DNA from: JADGQN01 sp035315185 | Lineage (GTDB): Bacteria > Desulfobacterota > Syntrophorhabdia > Syntrophorhabdales > WCHB1-27 | Length of the DNA stretch: 8,771 nucleotides | Direction of reading: 5' to 3' | Assembly: GCA_035315185.1 (NCBI GenBank) | Contig: DATFYE010000123.1 | Location: forward strand, 1-8,771 | Shown: one piece after another, positions 1-5,697 of the stretch | How positions within the stretch are numbered: the stretch's first letter is position 1 | Layout of the letters: each line of letters begins with the position of its first letter | Translations under genes and position numbers: made by a program | Notes under the pieces: generated by a model | The model's database searches: none | Seen by the model: only the letters and a program-made list of their open reading frames with translations | What the model was told of the DNA's origin: nothing

Positions 1-2
1 CT

Positions 3-119
3 ATGAGAACCTACCTGTCGTTCAAAAACGAAGCCGAATTTAAGAAATATCTGTTCGAGAACTTTCCAGTGGACAGGGGTCAGGCGCGGCATGCGGCGGC
101 GCAACTGCCCTTAGCATGA
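3..119 (+). CDS. Short ORF at the left edge, possible 3' end of a gene cut by the window
   Basis: An ATG at position 3 opens a 38-codon frame ending in TGA at 117-119. The first 20 residues (MRTYLSFKNEAEFKKYLFEN) look like ordinary charged protein. The last 17 lie over the 3' end of the convergent HicB-like gene, so at most one strand is strongly constrained there. Only two bases precede the ATG, so I cannot see whether there is a ribosome binding site or whether the frame continues upstream. It could be a small gene, the tail of a larger one, or chance. I do not recognise the family. Confidence 0.3.
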   Translation: MRTYLSFKNEAEFKKYLFENFPVDRGQARHAAAQLPLA

Positions 120-394
120 AGAGGAATTGGGACTGTAATGCTTTTGCCCCTTGCCTGGGCTCCTGAGGTCTTCTTCGCTTCCGGAGCGAAACCGCATTCC
201 TTGAGCGCCTCGTCCAAGGTCCCCCGCTCATAGCAGCTGATGAGAAATAATTTCAGCGCTTCCCCGAGGTTCTTTTCGGCTTCCTCCTCGGTCTGGCCTT
301 GGGAGTACACGTCAAGGCATGGACACGAAGAAATATAGATCTTAGCCTTCTTTTTGACTGTAACAGGCAGCGTAAGGCTGAAGAATGCCCTCAT
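80..394 (-). CDS. HicB-family antitoxin-like protein, orphan
   Basis: This 104-residue protein matches the HicB fold core: a short beta-strand start, then SSCPCLDVYSQGQTEEEA (residues 22-39) and NLGEALKLFL (42-51). That is the family's CPeLdVxSQGxTxEEAxxNLxEAL signature. HicB proteins normally neutralise the HicA mRNA-interferase toxin, and many carry a C-terminal helix-turn-helix or ribbon-helix-helix domain for autoregulation. Here the C-terminus (residues 85-104) is only a short beta-type tail (SITVPIPLHA) followed by an Ala/Cys-rich end, so no DNA-binding domain is evident. The ATG has a good ribosome binding site (AAGGGGA, 402-408) seven bases upstream and a promoter just before it. No HicA-like frame lies upstream on this strand or in the 79 visible bases downstream. 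It may act alone or pair with a toxin beyond the window. The family call is firm; the antitoxin role is inferred. Confidence 0.8.
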   Translation of the reverse strand: MRAFFSLTLPVTVKKKAKIYISSCPCLDVYSQGQTEEEAEKNLGEALKLFLISCYERGTLDEALKECGFAPEAKKTSGAQARGKSITVPIPLHAKGSCAAACRA

Positions 395-416
395 GTTCGA
401 ATCCCCTTACGTGTAA

Positions 417-446
417 ATTATCCATCAGATCAGACCCCAGTGTCAA
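417..446 (-). promoter_or_regulatory. Sigma70-type promoter of the hicB-like gene
   Basis: Reading the minus strand, TTGACA (441-446, perfect -35) is followed 18 bases later by GATAAT (417-422, five of six -10 matches). Transcription would start near 409-411, just upstream of the ribosome binding site at 402-408, giving a leader of about 15 bases. The promoter sits directly before the HicB-like gene, so that gene is probably transcribed without a hicA partner. Confidence 0.6.
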
Positions 447-791
447 CCAGTATATATCAGCTTCTCAACAGAATAATCCGTTGTCCACTCTCAAATATCG
501 CCACACACAAGCCTAAGAGTAAGATGCTCATGTTGTGATTATTTCTAACGTTGTCCAGCCGTCCGGAGTGCGCGCCGGCTGTTTCCGCAAAAGCATATCT
601 GTTTTGGTTTCCAATTCGGACGGAAAAACAAGGAACTTGCTCAACTGGCGTCGCAGTGTTTTACGATCTCCGCTCAGAGCTATATCTCAAATCAATTCCC
701 TAATCCTGTAATCCTCTCCAACGGAAAGGCCGTCGCAAAACCAAAGTCGTGGTAGGATCGCCGAGTCTCTTCTCGAAACACCTTTGGCCAG
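447..791. other. Non-coding stretch between the hicB promoter and the tRNA terminator region
   Basis: I see no convincing gene here on either strand; the frames are short and lack ribosome binding sites. Two small dyads are present: CAGCCG at 556-561 against CGGCTG at 576-581, and CCGTCCG at 559-565 against CGGACGG at 617-623. These overlap and would be mutually exclusive. A 10-base direct repeat, GACGGAAAAA, occurs at 619-628 and again at 808-817. None of these makes a clear terminator. The stretch may be decayed sequence next to a tRNA gene, but no identifiable remnant can be named. Confidence 0.4.
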
Positions 792-813
792 CTGGTGACG
801 GTCTGGTGACGGA
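792..813. repeat. Tandem 11-bp direct repeat near the tRNA 3' end
   Basis: Two adjacent 11-base units, CTGGTGACGGT (792-802) and CTGGTGACGGA (803-813), differ only in the last base. They lie about 50 bases beyond the 3' end of tRNA-Pro and directly abut the tRNA terminator's T-run. Such repeats near a tRNA can be recombinase arm sites of integrated elements, but no integrase gene is in view, so this function is speculative. Confidence 0.55.
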
Positions 814-844
814 AAAATAGGGGGTCCCAACAACGTAACCCCCT
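813..844 (-). terminator. Intrinsic terminator of tRNA-Pro
   Basis: On the minus strand a 7-bp stem (AGGGGGT at 838-844 with ACCCCCT at 819-825, 12-base loop) is followed by ATTTTT (813-818). It begins 19 bases after the tRNA CCA end, in the right place and orientation to end the tRNA transcript. Confidence 0.6.
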
Positions 845-863
845 GAAATCATTTATTTGATGA

Positions 864-942
864 TGGTCGGGGCGACTGGATTTGAACCAGCGACCTCTTG
901 CTCCCAAGGCAAGCGCGCTAAACCATGCTGCGCCACGCCCCG
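864..942 (-). tRNA. tRNA-Pro (anticodon UGG)
   Basis: A complete cloverleaf is visible on the minus strand. The 7-bp acceptor stem CGGGGCG (936-942) pairs with CGCCCCG (868-874), with discriminator A at 867 and an encoded CCA at 864-866. The D arm has GCGC/GCGC around an 11-base loop. The anticodon stem CTTGC/GCAAG holds the loop CTTGGGA, so the anticodon is TGG followed by G37, as expected for proline. The T arm is GCTGG-TTCAAAT-CCAGT with one G-T pair. Total length is 79 bases including CCA. It lies between a hairpin (982-1020) and its own terminator, so it is probably a single-gene unit. Confidence 0.95.
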
Positions 943-950
943 AACGGAAA

Positions 951-980
951 AGAATACCATGAAGTGACAGGAAAGGACAA
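951..980 (-). promoter_or_regulatory. Likely promoter of tRNA-Pro
   Basis: On the minus strand TTGTCC (975-980) and TATTCT (951-956) are separated by 18 bases. Each matches four of six consensus positions. The -10 ends 8 bases before the first tRNA base at 942. The -35 lies immediately beyond the hairpin at 982-1020. Confidence 0.4.
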
Positions 981-981
981 G

Positions 982-1020
982 AACGAAGGTCGAGGTTGAT
1001 CTCCGTTCTCAACCTTCGTT
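982..1020 (-). terminator. 13-bp hairpin after the ligase operon, possible terminator
   Basis: The arms at 1008-1020 and 982-994 (minus-strand AACGAAGGTTGAG and CTCGACCTTCGTT) form a 13-bp stem with one G-U pair and a 13-base loop. It starts 55 bases after the stop codon of the second ligase gene and ends just before the tRNA promoter. The following sequence (CTTGTCCTTTCCT) is pyrimidine-rich but has no strong T-run. It may be a weak terminator or an mRNA 3'-end stabiliser. Confidence 0.45.
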
Positions 1021-1075
1021 TCAGTCTTTTCCTCTACCTGCCCTATCCTTTTCCTGTCCTATGGATTTACCTGCT

Positions 1076-2722
1076 TTAGGCCCCTTCTATCTTTTTCTTA
1101 ATATCTTCCCGCAGAGCCTTTTTATCCACCTTGCCGACTTTCGTCATGGGCAACTCATCGACAAGCTCGACCCTCTCAGGTAGCTGAAGCACTGATGCTC
1201 CTCTCCCTTTAAGAAATGCTACGATCTCCTGCAGCGTTGGTTTCTTGCCAGGCTTAGGTATGATATAGGCGCAGGTCCGTTCACCCAGTATCTTGTCAGG
1301 CATACCCACTACAGCCACATCCTGGATGTCCGGGTAGACGCTTATAAGGCCCTCGATTTCTACTGCGCTGATGTTCTCGCCGCCCCTGATGATAATATCC
1401 TTGATGCGGCCTGTTATCCAGATGTTGCCGAACTGATCCTTCCGTGCCTGATCACCCGTCCTCAAAAAGCCGTCCCTGGTAAAAGTCTTGGCATTTTCCT
1501 CCGGAGACTTAAAATAGCCGGTGAATACGCCGGGACCTTTTGAGACAAGTTCTCCGTCCACGCCCTGTGGCAACTCGTTCCCGTCGGTATCAACAACCTT
1601 CAGATCGTCATACGGACAGACGGGCGTGCCCACGCTGCCGCAGATCAGCTCGATGGTGTCTCCAAGCCGCGTGCCGGCGCACGTGCCTTCCACCGAACCG
1701 AATCCATTAATGACCTGGCAGCCCATCTTCTCATAAATAGACCTGATCAGTTCCGGCGTGCTCGGCGCTCCACCGACAGAAATCTTCTTGAGAGAACTCA
1801 GGTCATATTTTGCAAGGTCTTCCAACTGGACCACTCGCGCAATCAACGCAGGGACCGTTGGAATGGCCGTCACTTTCTCGCGTTGTACGGCCTCGCAGAT
1901 GGCCTCTGGTGCCACGGAGTCGAGGAGCACGAGCTTTGCGTAGGCAAACAGCCCACCGCCGATACCCCAGTGGATACCCATGCCGTGGCCAACAGGGGTG
2001 ATGACCAGCACGGTATCTTCACTCGTGACCTCCCAGCGATGCGCATGATACTCAACGTTATTGAGGTAACAGTTGTGCGTGCGCGGGCTCGCCTTGGGTA
2101 ATCCCGTCGTACCTCCGGTGGGCATGATCTGGGAAACCTCATCAGGGTCGGGTCTTCGTGCGTCGAGCGCCTCAAGATTCTCCCTTGTGAGCTGTCCATC
2201 CTCTATCAGTTTCTCAAGGGTGAGATACGGGCCTTTCCCATCGCTCCTTGTCTGGATGACGTGCTTCAGGCCGGGGCTTTCTCTTACGACGTCCTCGATA
2301 ACGGGCTGATAATCGATCTTGCCATACTGCCTGGGAAGAATCCAGGCTACCGGCTCTGTAAGCTTATACAGGTGGTTGATCTCCATCTGGTTGTGTCTCG
2401 GGATCAACAGGACAGTAACGGCCCCGATCTTTTGCAGCGCGAAAAAAGCGTAGATGTATTCGTGCCAATTGGGAAGCTGGACAAAGACTCTATCTTTCGG
2501 CTTAATCCCGAGCTTTATGAGACTGATAGCCAGCCTGTCAACAGTGGCGCGCAGCTCGCGATAGGTCCAGCGGCCTACGTCATCGACTAATCCGATTTTG
2601 TCAGGGTAGAGGTCGGTAGCCTTGTCAAAGACATCCCCCCAGGTCATACCGAGCCACCAGCGCATCCTGTTGTATTTCTCGGCATCCCTTTTCGCGTACG
2701 GTGCGAAACCTTCCAAGGCCAT
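1076..2722 (-). CDS. AMP-dependent acyl-adenylate ligase, EntE/DhbE-like (copy 2)
   Basis: This ANL-superfamily enzyme activates a carboxylic acid with ATP to an acyl-adenylate, then passes it to CoA or a carrier protein. Numbering from the preferred start (548 residues), the P-loop PTGGTTGLPK is at 201-210, the FGSVEGT motif at 341-347, TGD at 422-424, the hinge GRIKDIIIRGGENIS at 438-452, and the A10 motif PMTKVGKVDKK at 525-535 with catalytic Lys531. The N-terminal GFAPYA...WWLG layout and the GKVDKKALR end are closest to the 2,3-dihydroxybenzoate-AMP ligase group. However, the aryl-acid His-Asn signature is His-Gly here (246-247), so the substrate probably differs. A longer start at 2740 overlaps the upstream stop (TAATG). 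I prefer ATG 2720-2722 because GGAGGAGG lies 7 bases before it and the N-terminus then aligns exactly with the paralog. It is co-transcribed with the gene at 2740-4383. A non-catechol aromatic or alicyclic acid-CoA ligase is a reasonable alternative. Confidence 0.9.
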   Translation of the reverse strand: MALEGFAPYAKRDAEKYNRMRWWLGMTWGDVFDKATDLYPDKIGLVDDVGRWTYRELRATVDRLAISLIKLGIKPKDRVFVQLPNWHEYIYAFFALQKIGAVTVLLIPRHNQMEINHLYKLTEPVAWILPRQYGKIDYQPVIEDVVRESPGLKHVIQTRSDGKGPYLTLEKLIEDGQLTRENLEALDARRPDPDEVSQIMPTGGTTGLPKASPRTHNCYLNNVEYHAHRWEVTSEDTVLVITPVGHGMGIHWGIGGGLFAYAKLVLLDSVAPEAICEAVQREKVTAIPTVPALIARVVQLEDLAKYDLSSLKKISVGGAPSTPELIRSIYEKMGCQVINGFGSVEGTCAGTRLGDTIELICGSVGTPVCPYDDLKVVDTDGNELPQGVDGELVSKGPGVFTGYFKSPEENAKTFTRDGFLRTGDQARKDQFGNIWITGRIKDIIIRGGENISAVEIEGLISVYPDIQDVAVVGMPDKILGERTCAYIIPKPGKKPTLQEIVAFLKGRGASVLQLPERVELVDELPMTKVGKVDKKALREDIKKKIEGA

Positions 2723-2729
2723 GTACTGT

Positions 2730-2737
2730 CCTCCTCC
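2730..2737 (-). promoter_or_regulatory. Ribosome binding site deciding the copy-2 ligase start
   Basis: GGAGGAGG on the minus strand lies 7 bases before the ATG at 2720-2722 and inside the reading frame of the longer candidate starting at 2740. The longer start also has a GGAGG-type site, overlapping the end of the upstream gene. Both could work, but spacing and alignment with the paralog favour 2722. Confidence 0.55.
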
Positions 2738-2739
2738 CA

Positions 2740-4383
2740 TTAACCCTCCATCCGGTTCTTGATGTCTTCCCTGAGGGCCTTCTTATCCACCTTACCCACC
2801 TTGGTCATCGGCAACTGAGCGATGAACTCGATGCGCTCGGGGAGCTGCTGTACCGAAGCTCCCCTCTCCTTGAGAAAGGCGATTATTGCTTCGAACGTGA
2901 TGGTTACGTCCGGTTTCAGCTTCACATAGGCGCAGATTCTCTCGCCCAGCACCGGATCCGGCATGCCCACGACTGCAGACTCATCGATACCCGGATGGAC
3001 GCTCAGCCGGTTCTCGATCTCCATGGCGCTGATCTTCTCGCCGCCCCGGTTGATGATGTCCTTGATCCTGCCGGTGATCGTGATATTTCCCTGTGGATCC
3101 TTTCGTGCCTTGTCCCCAGTCTTGAAAAATCCATCCTTGGTGAAGATCTCTTTGTTCTCTTCAGGGGACTTGAAGTACCCGGTAAAGATACCCGGTCCCT
3201 TTGAGACAAGCTCGCCTTCTTGGCCCTGCGGCACCTCTTTTCCTCGGTCATCGATGATCTTGATCGTGTCGTAAGGGCAGGCGGGTCTTCCCACGCTCCC
3301 GAGTATGACCTCCATGCTGTCGCCCAGCCTCGTGGAAATATTGGTGCCCTCTGAAGAGCCGAACGCATTGATCACCACGCACTTGAGCTTCTCGTAGGCG
3401 CTGCGAAGGAGTTCCGGCGTGCTGGGCGCTCCGCCGAGACATATCTTTTTGAGAGAGCTCAAGTCGTATCGTTCAAGGCCTTCCACGCTGAGCATCCGGG
3501 TTATGAGGGCGGGGACGGAAGGCACCGCGGTCACCCTCTCCTTCTCTATGCAGGCGCAAATGTCCTCGCCTTGGGTCGAGTCAAGAAGCACGAGCTTTGC
3601 ATAATTCAGGAGTGCTGCTCCGATCGCCCAGTGCATCGCCATGCTGTGCCCCAAGGGCGTGATGGCTATAAGGGTGTCATTGCTCGTGATCTCCCAGACT
3701 TTGGCGTGGTACTCGACATTCGTGATATAAGAGTTGTGGGTCCGTACACTCGCCTTTGGCAGGCCGGTGGTCCCACCTGTAGGCATGATATGGGAGACCT
3801 CGTCAGGATCGGGCCTTCTGGCGGCGAGCGCTTTGAGATTTTTCGGGGTGAGTTCGGCCTGTTCGATCAACTCGTCGAGCGTCGGGTAGGCGCCGTTTTT
3901 CTCCGCCCTCACCTGCATCACATGTTTCAGCTGGGGATTCTCTTTCAACACATCGTCGATTATCGGCTGGTAGTCAATCTTACCGTACTGCTTCGGGAGA
4001 ACCCAGGCCACGGGTTTCGTGAGGCTCGCCAGGTGGTTAATCTCCGATTGGTTGTGCCGGGGAATAAGCAGTAGCGTTGCAGCGCCGATCTTCTGCATGG
4101 CAAAATAGGTCACAATATATTCATACCAGTTGGGAAACTGGAGGAGGACCCAGTCGCGCGGCTGGATGCCAAGCTTGATCAAGCTGATCGCCAGCCGATC
4201 AACCTTCTCACGCAGCTCCCTGTAAGTCCAGCGATCCGTGCCGTCGACCAATCCGATCTTGTCGGGGTAGATGTCAGTGGCTTTGTCGAACATATCTCCC
4301 CAGGTCAAACCAAGCCACCACCGCAATTTGTTATACTTCTTTGCATCCTTCTTCGCGTACGGGGTGAATCCGTCCATTGGCAT
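2740..4383 (-). CDS. AMP-dependent acyl-adenylate ligase, EntE/DhbE-like (copy 1)
   Basis: This 547-residue ANL-superfamily adenylating enzyme is the first gene of a two-gene unit. Its ATG sits 7 bases after a strong GGAGG (minus-strand AGGAGG just upstream). It has the P-loop PTGGTTGLPK at 201-210, FGSSEGT at 341-347, TGD at 422-424, the hinge GRIKDIINRGGEKIS at 438-452, and the A10 motif PMTKVGKVDKK at 525-535 with catalytic Lys531. The RGGEKI and GKVDKK forms are those of the EntE/DhbE aryl-acid group, which activates dihydroxybenzoate or salicylate for siderophores. Here the pocket motif reads GHSMAMHW (245-252) where that group has HN followed by SSPG, and no NRPS, isochorismatase or isochorismate synthase gene is near. 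A different aromatic, alicyclic or aliphatic acid is likely. It aligns without gaps to copy 2 at roughly two-thirds identity by eye, so the pair arose by tandem duplication. It acts in the cytoplasm. Confidence 0.9.
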   Translation of the reverse strand: MPMDGFTPYAKKDAKKYNKLRWWLGLTWGDMFDKATDIYPDKIGLVDGTDRWTYRELREKVDRLAISLIKLGIQPRDWVLLQFPNWYEYIVTYFAMQKIGAATLLLIPRHNQSEINHLASLTKPVAWVLPKQYGKIDYQPIIDDVLKENPQLKHVMQVRAEKNGAYPTLDELIEQAELTPKNLKALAARRPDPDEVSHIMPTGGTTGLPKASVRTHNSYITNVEYHAKVWEITSNDTLIAITPLGHSMAMHWAIGAALLNYAKLVLLDSTQGEDICACIEKERVTAVPSVPALITRMLSVEGLERYDLSSLKKICLGGAPSTPELLRSAYEKLKCVVINAFGSSEGTNISTRLGDSMEVILGSVGRPACPYDTIKIIDDRGKEVPQGQEGELVSKGPGIFTGYFKSPEENKEIFTKDGFFKTGDKARKDPQGNITITGRIKDIINRGGEKISAMEIENRLSVHPGIDESAVVGMPDPVLGERICAYVKLKPDVTITFEAIIAFLKERGASVQQLPERIEFIAQLPMTKVGKVDKKALREDIKNRMEG

Positions 4384-4504
4384 ACATTAACCTCCTCTTA
4401 CATTCTTTATATCTTCAAGCTTCGAGAGATTAGGCTTAGCGGGCTGTCCGCCCTGTAACCGGCGCAAAGCTCCGATGCATGAGATGCTGTTTCGTATACA
4501 ATTT

Positions 4505-4533
4505 CTTGTACCATTGTCGGAATTCCCTGTCAA
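4505..4533 (-). promoter_or_regulatory. Promoter of the two-ligase operon
   Basis: On the minus strand a perfect TTGACA (4528-4533) is 17 bases from TACAAG (4505-4510, four of six). Transcription would start near 4498, leaving a leader of about 115 bases before the ligase ATG at 4383. A small dyad, TACAA/TTGTA at 4497-4510, covers the -10 and start point and could be an operator. A second weaker TATAAA (4406-4411) lies close to the gene without a clear -35. Confidence 0.6.
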
Positions 4534-4555
4534 GGATATCCCCTCCGCTTCGATG

Positions 4556-4594
4556 CTCTGTTGAAGCAGGTCCTATATCTCGGGGACAACAGAG
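4556..4594 (-). terminator. Hairpin after the SGNH-like gene, possible terminator or processing site
   Basis: A perfect 8-bp stem, CTCTGTTG (4587-4594 on the minus strand) with CAACAGAG (4556-4563), begins 7 bases after the TAA of the SGNH-like gene. Short extra pairing inside the loop is possible. No T-run follows, so a classic intrinsic terminator is not shown. It does separate the acylation genes from the ligase promoter at 4505-4533. Confidence 0.35.
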
Positions 4595-4601
4595 AGTACG
4601 A

Positions 4602-5690
4602 TTATTTTGGCGTCAACGTGCGAATGCTCTCCTCTTCAGCGACCTGTTGTCTGAGGTCCCTGAGATGCGCCTCAACATCTTTAGAGGTAACCAGAACGCC
4701 GAAATCTGACGGCACCCGAACCGTTTTATCGCCAAGGATCCGGGCGAGCATCATGTCGCCTATCGGGACACGAAAGTGCGATGGATTGTAGTAATTTAAA
4801 GGATCTTTTGTTATCGAATTGATCCCGCTGAAATCGTAAAAGTCGGTCAGTTTAGCCAGTTCCCTTTCGAAACGACTGAAAGCATCCATGTCCAGATCCA
4901 CGAACCAGGTCTTATACGGGGGACTCATGAAAAAAATGGAGCGTATGCCGTGAGCTTTCAAGAGCCGGACCATCTGGGTAAGATCGTTAATCGTACCCTT
5001 CATATTGTCACCGGTAGCGCCTTCTATCTTTTCCGTAAACCTCGGATCCTTCCTGTGCGCGTCAGCATTCTCCTCGATCTGCTTGTCCACTCCAGGAACA
5101 AGTATCTGGCCTGTATTGGTTACGTCGTAGTAGCCGACCCGCGTGTCTTTCTTGCCCATGATCTTTCCCCAGTACCCTTCGATCACAGGGCTCATTATGT
5201 GCTGGGCGTGAAGGGAAAAAAGGTACCGCAAATAATACGGCAGCAGGTGCTGATTCAGCACAGGAGGGTACGGATGCCTCAAAGGATCGTTCAAGCGTTG
5301 GGCCGGATCTGTCCTGAAGGAAAAATCGTCGAGCTGCACCAGGACCAATCGTATCTTCACACCCTTCTTCAACATGTACTTCAGATTTCCCAGATGTTCG
5401 TGGGGCACCTCGCCGTTACAGAACATGTTATAACAGCTGTAGCCTTTGATCTTTCTCACATCGATGTTGTTCGCCCTGGACGACCCGAAAACAAAGCAAT
5501 CATAACGAAGCGGATGCTCCGTGACGTATCGCGGCTTGATAAAATCATTGTTCGGCTCAACGAACTGCCATGAAAAGTCTTTTCTGAAGAGGCCGTAAGG
5601 ATCGAGCACGTAATTGGCAAGTCCCACGATAAGAAAGCCCAGGACTATTATTCCAAGCGCTGAGTAAAACCACGTCTTCTCGTTGTTCAT
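4602..5690 (-). CDS. Membrane-anchored SGNH-fold protein, AlgX/DltD-like partner of MBOAT
   Basis: This 362-residue protein has an N-terminal membrane segment (about residues 8-28) followed by NYVLDPYGLF, an opening common in DltD- and AlgJ-like partners of MBOAT acyltransferases. The rest should face the periplasm. SGNH-type blocks are FGSSR (68-72, Ser71 the likely nucleophile) and a C-terminal NPSHF (302-306) with His305. In related hydrolases and transferases that last block is DxxH; here Asn302 occupies the Asp position, so the catalytic triad may be altered. The family role is to accept or transfer an acyl group onto an extracellular polymer together with the MBOAT protein. Its ATG is 7 bases after the MBOAT stop, and the site AGAGG overlaps that stop codon, which suggests translational coupling. 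The C-terminal 35 residues are charged and helical. Substrate unknown. Family call good, activity uncertain. Confidence 0.75.
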   Translation of the reverse strand: MNNEKTWFYSALGIIVLGFLIVGLANYVLDPYGLFRKDFSWQFVEPNNDFIKPRYVTEHPLRYDCFVFGSSRANNIDVRKIKGYSCYNMFCNGEVPHEHLGNLKYMLKKGVKIRLVLVQLDDFSFRTDPAQRLNDPLRHPYPPVLNQHLLPYYLRYLFSLHAQHIMSPVIEGYWGKIMGKKDTRVGYYDVTNTGQILVPGVDKQIEENADAHRKDPRFTEKIEGATGDNMKGTINDLTQMVRLLKAHGIRSIFFMSPPYKTWFVDLDMDAFSRFERELAKLTDFYDFSGINSITKDPLNYYNPSHFRVPIGDMMLARILGDKTVRVPSDFGVLVTSKDVEAHLRDLRQQVAEEESIRTLTPK

Positions 5691-5697
5691 TCAGCCT

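Noticed and set aside
394..406. T-arm-like sequence GTTCGAATCCCC, possibly a tRNA fragment or attachment site
   Set aside because: The flanking bases do not form the 5-bp T stem and no acceptor or anticodon arm is near; it is the complement of the hicB ribosome binding region.
299..538. 79-codon plus-strand frame
   Set aside because: It is antisense to the start and promoter of the HicB-like gene, has no ribosome binding site and no recognisable protein character.
692..1012. 106-codon minus-strand frame
   Set aside because: It runs straight through tRNA-Pro, its terminator and the 982-1020 hairpin; the open frame is a by-product of those RNA elements.
2701..4074. Two 167-codon plus-strand frames (2701-3204 and 3571-4074)
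   Set aside because: Both are antisense to the copy-1 ligase and mirror its codon pattern; no independent support.
1076..4383. Ligase pair as an assembly duplication
   Set aside because: The two copies differ at many positions across their whole length and have different junctions, so they are true paralogs.
4950..5573. 207-codon plus-strand frame
   Set aside because: It lies fully antisense to the SGNH-like gene, which has clear family motifs; no ribosome binding site or known domain on the plus strand.
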